Shown here: positions 42,101 to 53,789 of the stretch, piece after piece | How positions within the stretch are numbered: position 1 is the stretch's first letter | Layout of the letters: each line of letters starts with the position of its first letter | NCBI GenBank assembly: GCA_021234155.1 | Contig: JAJEKV010000038.1 | Coordinates: 10,070,092-10,134,091, forward strand | Direction: 5' to 3' | Source: Isoetes taiwanensis | Lineage: Eukaryota; Streptophyta; Lycopodiopsida; Isoetales; Isoetaceae | Length of the DNA stretch: 64,000 nucleotides | Notes under the pieces: generated by a model | Told to the model about the DNA's origin: nothing | The model's input: only the letters and a program-made list of their open reading frames with translations | Databases searched by the model: none | Position numbers and translations under genes: made by a program

Positions 42101-42922
42101 ATGACATATTCAACAAAACTTAGACTTATTCAGATTTAATAGATAACACTTCAAGGACTCCATTATAAGAATATATATATTATTTAATTCTTCTTGATTA
42201 TTATAATTTTAATGAGTTTTGATTATAAAAGTTTATTTTTAAGTTAAGACCGTAATGGTTATAAAATTCTAAATTACTTTTCAGACTAATTTTCACTTGA
42301 ATTTATTTAGAATTAGACATTTCAAGAATATAAAATTTTAATTTTTAGTGATTTAATAAATTTAAAATTTGGCAATCCTGAAAATTTGCAAATGAAATCC
42401 GATGGTCCGATAAGTGATTGACATAACATTATTATAAAAATTTCTGAATTTACAAACTTTTATATTTTTGAAAACACGTTTAAGAAAGTTTTGAGATCAA
42501 AATCAATTAAATTGTAAAGTTAATATTTTAATAATAATTATTGAATAATTTATTATTAATGAAACAAAATATATTGAAACTTAATCAATAATAAATTATT
42601 CAATGTATTTATAGATAAACATAATCATTTAATTAACTCTAAATCTAAAACTTTCTTTACCTATTTTAAAAAAAAAATAACATTTCAATTATATAGCATT
42701 TATTTTAGATAATTCTAAATAAATCAAAGTGAAAATTAATTTAGAAAGCAATTTTATACTTTGGTAACCTTTATACTTTTGATCTAAAGATAAACAAAAC
42801 AAATGATTAAAATCAATAAGAGTTAAAAATATTGTTGATTTTAATATGACATCCTTGAAGTGTATATCTATTAGATTTGAATAAGTCTAAATTTTGTTAA
42901 ATATGCCATAATGGTGGCATGA
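42101..42922. mobile_element. 822-bp AT-rich foldback element
   Basis: The left end (GACATATTCAACAAAACTTA, then GACTTATTCA) is the imperfect inverse of the right end (TGAATAAGTC, then TAAATTTTGTTAAATATGCC). Inverted similarity continues inward to a central palindrome around 42550-42600 (TTGAATAATTTATTATTAAT against its inverse). No protein is encoded. It resembles a long foldback MITE of unknown superfamily. Its flanks are an exact 80-bp duplication instead of a normal short target duplication. Confidence 0.75.
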
Positions 42923-43002
42923 TGGCCTCATGTCATCAAGTAGATTGCCTTTCTTCATAAATCTATATTTTTATTCTTCAGATTATTGGAAACATATGAA
43001 TG
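42923..43002 (+). repeat. 80-bp direct repeat, right copy
   Basis: Identical to 42021-42100. Lack of any difference means that the duplication is recent or that the copies are being homogenised. Confidence 0.95.
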
Positions 43003-43163
43003 GTAGCATGAACGCTGCATTGCATTTAACATGATTCTTGTGTTGCAATATTGAGGTTATTTCTTCTACTGACATTAGGCATGCATATTTGTTTAATGGT
43101 CCTTGGAGTAACCCAGGTTTGATATTGGAGGCCTTCAGCCCTTACATAACCATTATGTATCCT

Positions 43164-43475
43164 AATAATTGCTATATGATTTGTTTTGTCATACTATTAT
43201 TATGATCATCATAGTTAAATATGTGTTATGATTGTTTTTTACCAAGCTTCTTAATAATTAAGTCTACATGCATATATGCCATCCTTAGTGCCCGAAGGTC
43301 TTTATTAGGGCCCGAAGGGCCCAAATTTTTTTTTAATATAACAACCAACACATCACTATTATTAACATAATTAACACAAACCATTGCATCCAACACATTT
43401 AAATTAAAATCCCCCTGAAACCCCCTTTGGTTTGGGTGCATATTCACACGGGGGGTTACGTAGGGCAGCGAGAGC
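43164..43475 (+). repeat. Left arm of a 312-bp inverted repeat
   Basis: This arm is the near-perfect reverse complement of 43657-43968; differences include one base near 43231 and a few in the A/T run near 43326. Read on the minus strand, the arm is open for 73 codons (MNMHPNQRGFQGDFNLNVLD and onward), because the same sequence is open in the other arm. Confidence 0.93.
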
Positions 43476-43656
43476 CCCTAAAAACTTATAATACATGTAC
43501 AAAATTAACACCATTAAGTACATTTCCTCAAATCTTATAGTATATTGCAAACTTTAATATACAGTGTATAAAAACTTGCACAGGCATACCCCACAAACGA
43601 GGATCACTATGTACGGTCCAGATCTTAGAATAAAGGGCAAATATGCCCATCCGATA
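43476..43656. other. Loop of the long inverted repeat
   Basis: 181 bp of AT-rich spacer between the two arms. No feature recognised. Confidence 0.8.
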
Positions 43657-43968
43657 GCTCTCGTTGCCCTACGTAACCCCCCGTGTGAATATGCACCCAA
43701 ACCAAAGGGGGTTTCAGGGGGATTTTAATTTAAATGTGTTGGATGCAATGGTTTGTGTTAATTATGTTAATAATAGTGATGTGTTGGTTGTTATATTAAA
43801 AAACATTTTGGGCCCTTCGGGCCCTAATAAAGACCTTCGGGCACTAAGGATGGCATATATGCATGTAGACTTAATTATTAAGAAGCTTGGTAAAAAACAA
43901 CCATAACACATATTTAACTATGATGATCATAATAATAGTATGACAAAACAAATCATATAGCAATTATT
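43657..43968 (-). repeat. Right arm of the 312-bp inverted repeat
   Basis: Reverse complement of 43164-43475 with very few changes. The plus strand carries the 80-codon open frame ending LIIKKLGKKQP. Transcription through both arms would make a hairpin RNA of about 312 bp. Confidence 0.93.
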
Positions 43969-44276
43969 ATACGCATTTCTTCTATAGGTAATCCTTTCTT
44001 TGTTTTTTTTTTTTTTTTTTTTTTTTGCAACTTACATATTTAAAAAGGTGTAACCAAGTCCAAATCTGTGCAGGAAAAATGCTGTTTTTCTGTGCAGCTG
44101 ATTGTTTGCAAAGATATACATGAGGTTGATTGTTTGCAAAGATATACATGAGGCTTCATCAGGACTCTTTCAACACTATTACCAGTTAAGAAATGGTTTA
44201 CACCTTCGATTTGATATAAGGAGGCTATCTGCTCTAGAAGTCCTCTATTTTCCACAATCTTCCAACATCTTATAAA
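43969..44276. other. Short spacer with poly(T) run and tandem 28-mer
   Basis: A run of more than 20 T lies at 44004-44026. GATTGTTTGCAAAGATATAC plus ATGAGG is repeated in tandem at about 44099 and 44127. The Helitron B target site is at the right edge. Confidence 0.6.
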
Positions 44277-44287
44277 CTAGTAACAAT

Positions 44288-44485
44288 GCCCAGCGTTGCT
44301 GGGCATAAGTTGGGAGCCTGAAAATGTTTTGGTCGAATGAGAAAATCGTCTAATAATAATCGAATTTTTGTATCCCACCCCAATGTTGTTGGGCATAAGT
44401 TGGGAGCCTGAAAATGTTTTGGCCGAATGAGAAAAACGTATAATAATAATCCAGTTTTGTATCCAACCCCATACTGGGGTTTAAG
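44288..44485 (-). repeat. 90-bp tandem repeat with serial hairpins at the Helitron B 3' end
   Basis: GGGCATAAGTTGGGAGCCTG starts at 44301 and again at 44391, and each copy ends in TAATAATAATC. Each unit is preceded by a small hairpin (GCCCAGC..GCTGGGC, CCCCAATG..TTGGG, CCCCATACTGGGG). A CT-rich run (CCCTCCCTCC) follows at 44510-44545. Confidence 0.8.
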
Positions 44486-47400
44486 AAATTGAGGGCGACT
44501 TAATATCCTCTCTCCCTCCCTCCTTCCCTCCCTCCCTCCCCTCATATTACCTAGATCCAAATCAATAAGCATAACATTGATTTGATGCTTGATGCTCTTT
44601 GAGATGCCTTCATTGATGTGTTTCTTTTCTTTTCCTTGCTTGATCGTCTAGGGATAGATATGTTGTCTTAAGTTGCATTGACACCTAGGAGATTATAAGA
44701 TGCATCGCCCTTACTTGATGCTCTAGAAATAGCTCATCTTAAAGTTGTAGATGTGGTGAAATGCATCTCCATTTATATAACTAAAAACAAAACATTTACA
44801 GCATGTGCACAATATTTGATATTAAATATTCTTTCATAAACCTTGAACGGATGCCTTGCACATTAACCTATAGGTATTTATTAACCTATAGGTATTATAA
44901 ATGGCTTGAATGCAGTATTGCACTGCGATGGATGGCTTGGTTAAAGAAGAAGTTGCATTACTGAAGATTTACTAATGATGATCTGGAATATTGTCGTAGT
45001 TGCAACATCTATATGTGATACGTATTGCTTCTCCTACATAATGCATGTTAATGATGCAACATTGAAGCTATAATTTTGTGCAATACCTTAAAACAACACT
45101 TTATGCTGCAGTATATTTAGGCAATGCTTTTGGGGCAAGTACTTTATCTGATGGTCCTATTCGCCAACGCTAAGATTGAAGAAGCACACTATGCATTTGA
45201 GTTGTTGTTCCGGGTTTTCTTTTATCTTCTTTAAGCCTGCTATTTTGTTTTTTTTCGTATTCACAGATTGTGAATTTATATATGGTACATGCCGATTGGG
45301 ACTGGAGTTCGTCACCTTGTGCCAACCATTTGTGTTACATGTGTTTAATAGGAGCTATTCCAACAATGGGCATTGGCCTTTAACAATTGTCTTGGATCTA
45401 CATTGTCAATACCTTGGGCACAATCATAATAGCCAAATTTGTAGAAAACTTTAAGTTAGCAAGGTCGGAATTCTAATGCAGATCATTACCCATGGGTATG
45501 TTGCTCAAGTGTTGGTGATGTACTTCATTACCCATGGGTATGTTGCTCAAGTGTTGGTGATGTACTGCTACAATATTGCAATGCCTTGCTATTCGTTGCA
45601 AGTCTTTTCCTATTGTTTACAGTGCAGCACCACAAATTGCAGGACCCCAAACATAGGGCGCAGATACCTATTCTATATATGCAAAATGCATGGATAACCT
45701 CCTTACATATGCAAAATAATGGCAGTATTGTAGGCATGCGTTGCGAATGACTGAAGGAGATTTTCAAGTGAAACAAAAAAAATAGAGATGATCTTTTTCC
45801 ATGTTGGTTTCTGAAGTCCAAAGCTTGAACATGTAGCTCGAAAATACACCTCTTTACAATCTGATATGACCTCAAGACAGAGTAAATAGTTTTATAATGC
45901 CATAGGCATTAACGGATTGTCTACATTCATTGAAGCAGACATAGATCCCTTCGTGCCTGTTTGCATGTTGTTTAAATTTGTTCAACTGCAATAACGCATC
46001 CTTGATACAACGATATCTGACCAAATTCCTGTTCAAGTGGCAGCTTACAAATCCAACTTCCAGCAATCACAGATAGGATAAAGCACAGTTTCCAGTACCA
46101 AGGATTTGTACAGTTCAAGATTGTTTTTGTGATTATACAAAATTTGAGATTTACCTTGGGAACCCCTGCATAAAATCACAAACTCTGTCCATACTTTGTC
46201 TAAAATGGTCCTCCGTCCATTAGTCTTTCTAACATTTCAAATACATGGCATGCTATGATAGTTTCAGAAATAAAAAGTCTGTCTAGAAAAATTCATTTAC
46301 CTGTGGGCATCATTGGCTTAATCAGTGAAGGTGATTCCAGAACATTTTTGTGCAAAGAATTGTAAATAAAGACATGGAGGTCCTTCAGCCAGAGTAGCGT
46401 CTCTGCCATTCAATTAAAGCCATACATATTAACCCAACTACGGTAAGTTCCAACATGCGATACAGAGAAGCAGCATCCTAAGTTGGCCCTAGTAAGCAGA
46501 TGCTATGAATCATTCGCGAAGACATCCATGCATTACATGAATGCAGACAAAGGATTAGTTTCACAGCACTAAGGATAGAGGGCCGCATTCTACATACATT
46601 TATGTCATGATACATGATTAGGTTAGAATGCAGCTTCAAAGAATCCGTGGAGAGGCTAGAATGCTTCAATGCTTTATCGTTTACAATAAGATTGGGGCCC
46701 TAATGTCTGATAATGCGTTAAGCCTATCCACGGACAAATGCACCGTGTCCACTGTTTCTGAAGCTGGATTAAATATTTATTTATGTTCTCATGTTGTAAT
46801 AAATAAGGGCAAAACCCTGTTGCCACAGAAAGCACTGCCCAGAGCACCAGTAAAGGTATATGATGAAATGACCCTTATCTTTGGCACCAGAAAAATGAAA
46901 TGAGTGAAGCCATTCTGTAAGCAATACCGAATCATCATAAAGCAAAATCTTACCTCACTGGCTCTGCTATGAAAATATACCAACATCAATTTAAACACCT
47001 TTCTTACCCCCTTTTGCAAAATCCACAGCGAATTAAGAAGCTTTCAAGCAGATAAAACCTGCAATTTGTGACCTTTTAGTGTTGGATGATCAAATGCAGG
47101 TTGATTTTGCAAAAGAACGTGGTCTAAAATGTCTTCCCCGGACTCTGCAATTAAATTCAAGGCAAAAGTTCTCAGATTTTTAGGAGCTTCTGATCAATCA
47201 AGCTCAGAATTTTGTAATTGGGTCAGAAATTACTTACCCAAATACTTTTGATAAAGGCCTTGTTCAATGTGCTGAGTCGTTTCTGCATTTCTAGCAGCTT
47301 AAACCGACGTCATGTAATAATGCTCCAAATACGATTATATCAGTACGAAATAATAACATAGAGATTCTTCAGCCAGAGATGAAAGAGCTTGGAGCTTCAT

Positions 47401-47584
47401 GCTTTAAAAGAGAAGCTTCTCTTCCTGCCATAGCCGTGGAGCTTCGCCGAAGATTAGCCAGCCTGCATGCCAGAATCCTCATTTGCAGAGTCATAAAAAG
47501 GGATTTTGAGAGATGAAGAGAGGTTTGGAGAGCTTCTCCTCCAGAATACCACCTTCAAGTGAAAAACAGGCAGGAAGTAATAGC
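44486..47584. other. Helitron B interior, unassigned
   Basis: Mixed AT-rich DNA with scattered short open frames on both strands and no family signature. A 42-bp perfect tandem duplication (ATTACCCATGGGTATGTTGC onward) lies at 45485-45568. Captured exons may be present but cannot be named. Confidence 0.4.
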
Positions 47585-47911
47585 TTAGGTATGTATATGT
47601 TTGAGAAAAAAGAGAGAAAATAGCCGCTTCCAAATGGCCGGAACCAGCATCAAGTGGCCCCCCAAGGCCAGAAGTTCAAACGGATCCAAGAAGGAAGTAA
47701 TTCCAAGATCTTGAAACCAATAATCCAAGAGACTTAAGAAAGTCTGCTCCTCCGGAATACCTACCTTCAAGCATCCTGCTGCAAGCATCCCACTGGAAGC
47801 CATAAATCCGATGGCCTCTTCTGCGTGCCTTAAATCGCCATCTTGTTTCTTCTGAATGCCGCCATAGCCGGAAGCGGCTCTGCTTCTTCTTTCTTTCCTA
47901 CGCTGTTGCAT
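47585..47911 (-). CDS. Hypothetical ORF near the 5' end of Helitron B
   Basis: A minus-strand frame of 108 codons begins MQQRRKERRSRAASGYGGIQ and ends KHIHT. Upstream on the same strand lies leader-like sequence with CCACGTGAGATT and AACCCTA words (48000-48080), so a transcript starting there is plausible. No domain is recognised, and the frame may be accidental. Confidence 0.3.
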   Translation of the reverse strand: MQQRRKERRSRAASGYGGIQKKQDGDLRHAEEAIGFMASSGMLAAGCLKVGIPEEQTFLSLLDYWFQDLGITSFLDPFELLALGGHLMLVPAIWKRLFSLFFLKHIHT

Positions 47912-48117
47912 CTATAGATACGTGCTTTCTTACTGGAGGAGGAGCTAGCAGCTCGAAGGTGCTACTGCCGCCCTAGCTCGAAGGTGCCCTCGCTAACCCT
48001 AGCCAAAAAAAAACCCTAGAATCTCACGTGGCATCATCTCGTCCATTGATTTCATCAAATCTGGGCCGTCGAAAGTTTTAGGGTTTTATGCACGACATAC
48101 ACTAAAACTTTAAAGGA

Positions 48118-48885
48118 TGTAAGGGAAGGGATCTTGCCTCTATTGTATTTGAGCTCAATTCAATTTCACTTTCTTGCATTTCCTATCTGGATTCAATATT
48201 TGATTTATAATTGCTTAGCACATGCAAGGTTTTCTACTCAAGCTATTTTGATTTGTTAGAATGCTTAGCAATCATTTTGTCTTTGGCATGGCTCAAACAT
48301 TGTCTCTAAATACATAGTTCTAAACATTTTGTTAATTCTTTGTAAAGATAAATAATTCTTAACATTTTGTTAACTCCTTTGTAGAGATAAATAATAGCTG
48401 CAAGCACTACCTAAAGAGTCTATGGCCCAACTTGATACATAATGTTATTCAATAATTGCCTTTTTGTGAATAACTGCCTTTTTGTGTGTATCTTATATCT
48501 GACTGGATATTTGAACCTTATCCTTGAAGGAATGTGGTCTCGGAAGTATGTTGAATCTGAACAGCTCTTCAAATTTCACATTCTGTGCACAAGATGGACA
48601 TTGTTTTTTGAGGTTTTCCATACGGTAAAAGATAACTTTGTTCTCTTCCTCATTATGTACCTAGAAAGTCCACTGTTCTTCATACGAGAAAAATCAAAAC
48701 ATGTAAACAATAATCAATAAATACTATAATCTACAAAGGCACTTACATCATTAGGCAATTGCATGTTTGTGGGTCTTTTGTCAAAGGAAAGTGTGAGAAA
48801 ATGATAAAATTGCAAAATTAATGTGGAAATTGCATGTCCAAGGTTTTAGCATTATAGGCTTCCAATATTTACAGAGGTCCATGAT
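48118..48885 (+). other. Helitron D 3' core
   Basis: Non-coding AT-rich DNA between Helitron B and the 3' hairpin of Helitron D. TTAACATTTTGTTAA-like words recur near 48330 and 48360. Confidence 0.45.
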
Positions 48886-48913
48886 GCCCAGCAACACTGG
48901 GCATCGTAACTAG
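48886..48913 (+). other. Helitron D 3' terminus: hairpin plus CTAG
   Basis: GCCCAGCAACACTGGGC, then ATCGTAACTAG, then host T. Same stem and spacing as in Helitrons A and B; one base in the loop-side stem differs. Confidence 0.85.
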
Positions 48914-48960
48914 TGTTTAGTTATAAGGTTTACTTCATGGTCGTCTCATATCCTCATGTT

Positions 48961-49300
48961 CCAATCCTAAGTCTCACTCCTTGGTTTAGAAGATAAGTGC
49001 ACCATCAATGCAGCAATGCAAATTAGAGTTGATCAAATGCGCTAACAATCTTTTTTGTGCATTGTTTGTTCCGGAGATTGTACAAAATCAAAGAAGTCTC
49101 CGCTAAAATACAAGGAATGGTTATTGTTTCTACATATTTGGCTGCATGGTTCTAGAAGTAAGATCTTAGGATATTGACAATTTATGAATGGGTGCATTGC
49201 AACATACCTGCATGTGTCAACTTTGAAAATCCCAGCTCCAGGTTTGTAATGATGATGATCAGGGACCTCCTAGGCTACTATAAATTGGAGGTGATCCCAC
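48961..49300 (+). repeat. 340-bp dispersed repeat, copy 2
   Basis: Same-orientation match to 4074-4413 with scattered substitutions and short indels. It lies just right of Helitron D. Confidence 0.85.
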
Positions 49301-52300
49301 TAGACTGCATCTCTTTAAGACCTTCTTGCTAAGGAACCAAGTATAGACTACAGACTGCTGGACTTATTATGATACCAAGGTATTCTCACCAGTGAAGACT
49401 TCCCTTTTTGTGTCCTTTATGTAAGCAAAGGGTTGAGAGTATTGAGCATTCTAGAATGGGGCTTGCATGAAAATGACAAAAACCTCAGCTAGGCTTCTCA
49501 TTCATCCCAACAGATTTTCTACAATGGTGGATAGTGGGTAGCCACACACATGCGAACTACCCACAAGGAAAAATAAAGAAAATTTCCAATTATACAACTT
49601 GGATCCCGTGAAATACAATGCTAATAGATGTTTGGTTTATGTATTAGAAAGCTTATCAGGGATTAAAAACTCCGCCCCAAGGGGGTTCACCTAATGGTCA
49701 CGTATGGACCAAGAGCATGAACGTTTAGGGTTTTTGCTCTAGTTCCATCGCTTTTCACGGCCGAGCCCATACTGGTCGAAAAGCCCATACTTCCAGCTTT
49801 GAATGTGAAGGGAGCAAGGGCGGGAAGGAGAGATCCGTAGGTGGTCAATTTGGGCAGTTCATGTTTTTGCTGATGTTGAATCGAAGAATAATGTAGTTCA
49901 TGCAGCGAGTTTTGGCACTCACATGCGTCTCATATTTCTCTTGGCTATGGTATGTTTTCGTTGTTTGTGTTGTCATGCTCGGTCATATGCAAAGTGGCCA
50001 TGAAAGCGTAAAGCGGCATTGATGCAACGCCTAGAAAGAGTGAGTTTCACTCTGATTGCTTCTAATACATTATCTCTCGCTTCTAATACATTATCTCCTC
50101 CGTGTATGGGTTGTGATCACTTTTGTTATTTGATTAAAGGAACTAACATTCTTTAATTTTAACTGGGATAATGCGAGAATGAAATATGCAAAGAAAAAAC
50201 GATATCTAAGAAATCGAAAGGTTTTACCAAACATATTATAACCGCACATGTTAAGTCTCTTAACTTAGGGGATAGGGCAGATAGGTAGGTTCCACTAGTG
50301 TAAATTATTTTAATTAGGCTTGTAAGCGATCGATAACGCTTTTGCGGGACAAAGTCGGGCAAAGGCATATCAAACTCAGAGGAGTTCTATATGAAGTTCA
50401 ATGCAATGAACAGAGCAAAAAGATGAAGTGACTAGAAGCTTTAGGTTCAAACTTTATGGAATCTTGATTGCTCGATCATGTCCTCATGTGTGGATTTTAA
50501 AGAATATGTAGCAAAATAACGGGGGTTTCTGGGGATTTGATATAGATATAATTCTTGAAACCATAGACCATATCCCTAAAACAATTCAATGGGTTATTAT
50601 AAAAAAAAAAAACATAGATAAAATAGTCACATTAGCTCACTAGTTAGATTGGTTAAAGTAGTCTTATTAGGACATTGAGTTATTTTAGTAGAGGTTCAAT
50701 CCTTCATTATTTCATATTCCAAAGCTTAAATGAAACCTTAGATAGAGTAACGATATACCATCAAAACCTTAGGCAAACTCATTGATTCGACATCTTAAAA
50801 TCATAGGCGTCCCCAATCATAATTGAGCATAATCGAAACGAGAGGTGTCCGAGGCTCCAACTGCTCTGATGGCCGTAGGATTGATGTGATCCGGACGATC
50901 GCGGGTGGTAGTCCAGGTGCACCTACATGGCTACCTGATCGAGAATCTACAAACCGCGGATAAACATCTAAAATTTGCGGATGCTCTACTTCCTCTTGCA
51001 AGACAGTAAACCTCTATTGTTTTTGCAGGTTGGATAAAGCCCTTGATGTCATTATGAACAAAATATTTGAAAATTATGAACGTTGGTGCAAATTTCTAAG
51101 CGGGAAGAGTAGTCTTGTGTATCTTCTACAAACTGTTTCAAAATGAGTTTCAAACTTTTTAAGTTTTGATACTTATATTCTTTTGTCATGTCTTCGGGTT
51201 TCGGAGCTTCACCATGTTGCTCCTGCAAAACGAAAGGTTCTTTATATGGGTTTGTACCTTCTCGATTTGGGGAGAGGTCGCAAACATTCGTTTCATGCTT
51301 AGGAATGCCTTTATATATATATATATCACAATGTAAGTTCTCGATTGTCCATTGCTTTAGTCAAAATCGGGGGCTTTGTAAAAGGAAGAAAAGAGCTTAG
51401 GGAAAGTAGCGTGAAGACACAAAGAAATGAATCTTGAATAACAGGCATAACCCATGCACAATTGAAGCTTTGCTAAGGGTCTTCATATTAAAGAAATTGA
51501 TGTGACCTTAAACGGGCTGCCTAAAGTTAGAGAGGCATTGATACCTTCCTCTTATGATGTAGTTGAATGTTTCAACTTGCTACGACGCCATAAATTTATC
51601 TTGTAATATCTTTTATTCATGATTATGTTTGGATTCAAAGTTATCACTGTGGCACTAGTCAGATCAGAGTCTCTATATCCTGAAAAAAAAATAGGTCAAG
51701 AAATTCTACTGTCTAACACCGGTATTCCAGTCTCCATGAGTATCTCTACAAGCATTTACCTTTTCTTGTGTTCAAGTAGAAGAATCTAACATGCATGATA
51801 TGCAAATACCATAATCTGCCTTCCCAAATCCTCAGCGAGGTTCATGAAGTTAGGTGCTGCATAGGTGCATATCAAACAATGACATGCCTGTGCTTTTATG
51901 CTATCTGTTAGTTCGATATTCAAATTGACTTTATTCATCTTTTCCAGCTTAATTCAAGAGTTCCTTCATTTCATAATATTATATTATGTTTCACAAATGA
52001 CCCATTGTTATTGGATCGTAACAATAATGTTTGAAACATCCCGATTTCATGTTAAATCACACGGTAGTCTCTTGCATATGTCGATATAAAATGGTGGCTT
52101 CTCGCATTTTGTTTATGGTTCTTTAATTTATTTCTAACTTATTCTCCCCCGTGAAAAAGCTTTGTTGTCATTGTAGGCATGGGACCTATTTTTTTGCCCT
52201 CAAATATTTTCGTTTTATATATCGTCCAAGTGCAATAAATATACTACAACAACTAGAGCGGTCACACTCAATCAGTTCATCATGAACCGAAGGATGAATC

Positions 52301-53520
52301 AGAGGTGTCGAGAAGGCTGCTCCAATTTCTATACATGTTGTTGATAATGGATCTGTACATGAACCTTTGTCGCATGGTTCAATAAGCTTTCCAACAGATT
52401 CTCATCCTCCCAGCCCTTCAAGAGCAGCGCATATCTCCTATTCCAGGAACAAGAAGCAATAGTCCAATATGACCTGTATAATTCATTATGGAGATCTTGA
52501 TCCGGCTAAAATTTGGGAAAAGTTTCCTCTCTCTGACTACTAGGTTCGTGTTCTTGTATATGGTTACGCATCGTCGATGTTGGCAGAGGAATCTTCATCA
52601 GCTTTCAAAAGAGAAAACCATTAAAACTTTTTGAGTTGCACCGAATAGCTTTATATGATCTTGCCTTCTTTTACATGAGCAAGCTTGTATTTTACATTGA
52701 AGTCATCATTGAATTAAAGAGTCTCTTTTTTTACTTCCCATGTTGGTGAAGTTATACGGCGAAGTGGATCCTTATTCTTTACAGAAACAAACAGATTGCC
52801 ATTTTTAAGGGGGCGAATTACCTTTTTGTGAAGTTAGGAAATTATGCATGTACATAATGGGCAGTAGCCAACAAATTTAATTCCATGTGGTGCAAACATT
52901 TTTATGTCCTTTTGTTTTTGTTGTATTAAGAAAGGAAGAATAATGTTAATTTTGGGAACTTGAAATAAGAGACAAAGGAACAAGAAAAAAAAGATGAAAG
53001 AATGACGATGTGACTGATTCATTCTAGTGGTAAGCAAAGCCGGTAGTAGGGTCTTGTTCTTCTTTAGATGCCTTTAGCATTTTGTGAGGTCAAGATATTT
53101 GTTAGCTTGATGTAGCATTTTTGTGGTAATCTTTTTTGGGCGAGGTTTGGAAATTATATTTCACACCTCTTTTAGATGTATGCAACCAAAAGAATAATGG
53201 AGAAACATTTCCAGAGATTGGCAGAAGGCAATGTCAAAGAAATGTTTTGGGGCACTTGGTGCAAATGAAAGAATTGCCAAGTGTTCTTAATTGCTGATAA
53301 GACTGGCAGGCTTTCCCTGCCTTCATTATCAAGCATATGGTCCATGCAAGCATATGGTACAAAGTCGGAAATGGATTATATAATTTGGCACAATCAATCG
53401 TAAATCTACGGATAGGGGCTATACTGTATGTTAGTTCGAAAAACCGTATGGTATGGGTTTTTCTACTCCAAAAAGCCGTGACAAGGGTTTTTCTATGACC
53501 CCTCGATCGCACATGCCATC
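49301..53520. other. Unassigned flanking DNA
   Basis: No intact gene is recognised. Protein-like remnants with stops occur at 50780-51005 (both strands open for about 60 codons) and at 52260-52640 (HEPLSHGSISFPTDSHPPSP, then IIHYGDLDPAKIWEKFPLSD), probably a decayed exon on the plus strand. GCTTCTAATACATTATCTC is tandemly repeated near 50060-50097. The rest is AT-rich. Confidence 0.4.
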
Positions 53521-53568
53521 TGTCCATATATAGAGGTGCACCCCCCGGGCTCCGCCCTTTCGGGTTTT

Positions 53569-53700
53569 CAAGAATAGAATAGAATAGAATATGATTTTAT
53601 CGTCCACGGAGACCAACTAGCCTATGGGACCCAAGTACAAAGAGAGAGCAGCAGGCGTATTAAGGAAAAACCATAGTAATAAGCCTTTGGCAAGGGGCTT
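53569..53700 (-). mobile_element. Strongly 5'-truncated LINE copy with (TTCTA)n tail
   Basis: From AGAATAGAATAGAATAGAAT (53571 on) through GATTTTATCGTCC to CCTATGGGACCCAAGTACAA and AGAGAGAGCA, the sequence matches the 3' end of the large LINE at 55441. It then loses about 35 bp by an internal deletion. Only 130 bp of the 3' UTR remain. Confidence 0.75.
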
Positions 53701-53789
53701 GGACAAACATAAGGCTGAGAATTCGCCCCAAAAAACCCACGAATGGAGAAGTCGAAGCTGCTGCCGCTTGCTAACCTGTACCTGCACAT

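Larger units (their letters stand above)
44277..48117 (-). mobile_element. Helitron B, non-autonomous, minus strand
   Basis: On the minus strand the 3' end is hairpin GCCCAGCAACGCTGGGC (44304-44288), then 11 nt ending CTAG at 44277, followed by T. The 5' end is placed at 48117, where the minus strand reads A|TCCTTTAAAG followed by TTTTAGTGTATGTCG, similar to the 5' end of Helitron D. That gives 3.84 kb without helicase coding sequence. It lies inside Helitron D. The 5' end is an inference from similarity. Confidence 0.6.
4456..48913 (+). mobile_element. Helitron D, outermost element, about 8 kb of core split by later insertions
   Basis: The 3' end is well supported. A 17-nt hairpin (GCCCAGCAACACTGGGC, 48886-48902) is followed exactly 11 nt later by terminal CTAG and then host T. 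The same arrangement occurs in two other places in the window. The 5' end at 4456 follows a host A and starts TCCTATATTATAAGATTATT, then GTGTATGTCTG. The proposed 5' end of Helitron B resembles it (TCCTTTAAAG, then GTGTATGTCG). Pairing these two ends implies that the gypsy element and Helitron B inserted later. Core DNA is 4456-7853, 40507-44276 and 48118-48913. The 5' end and the pairing are inferred. No Rep/helicase coding region is seen, so the element would be non-autonomous. Confidence 0.5.

Noticed and set aside
43226-43906. Two identical small proteins on opposite strands (43226-43447 and 43664-43906).
   Set aside because: They are the two arms of one inverted repeat, so the second frame is a mirror of the first. 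No independent evidence of translation exists.
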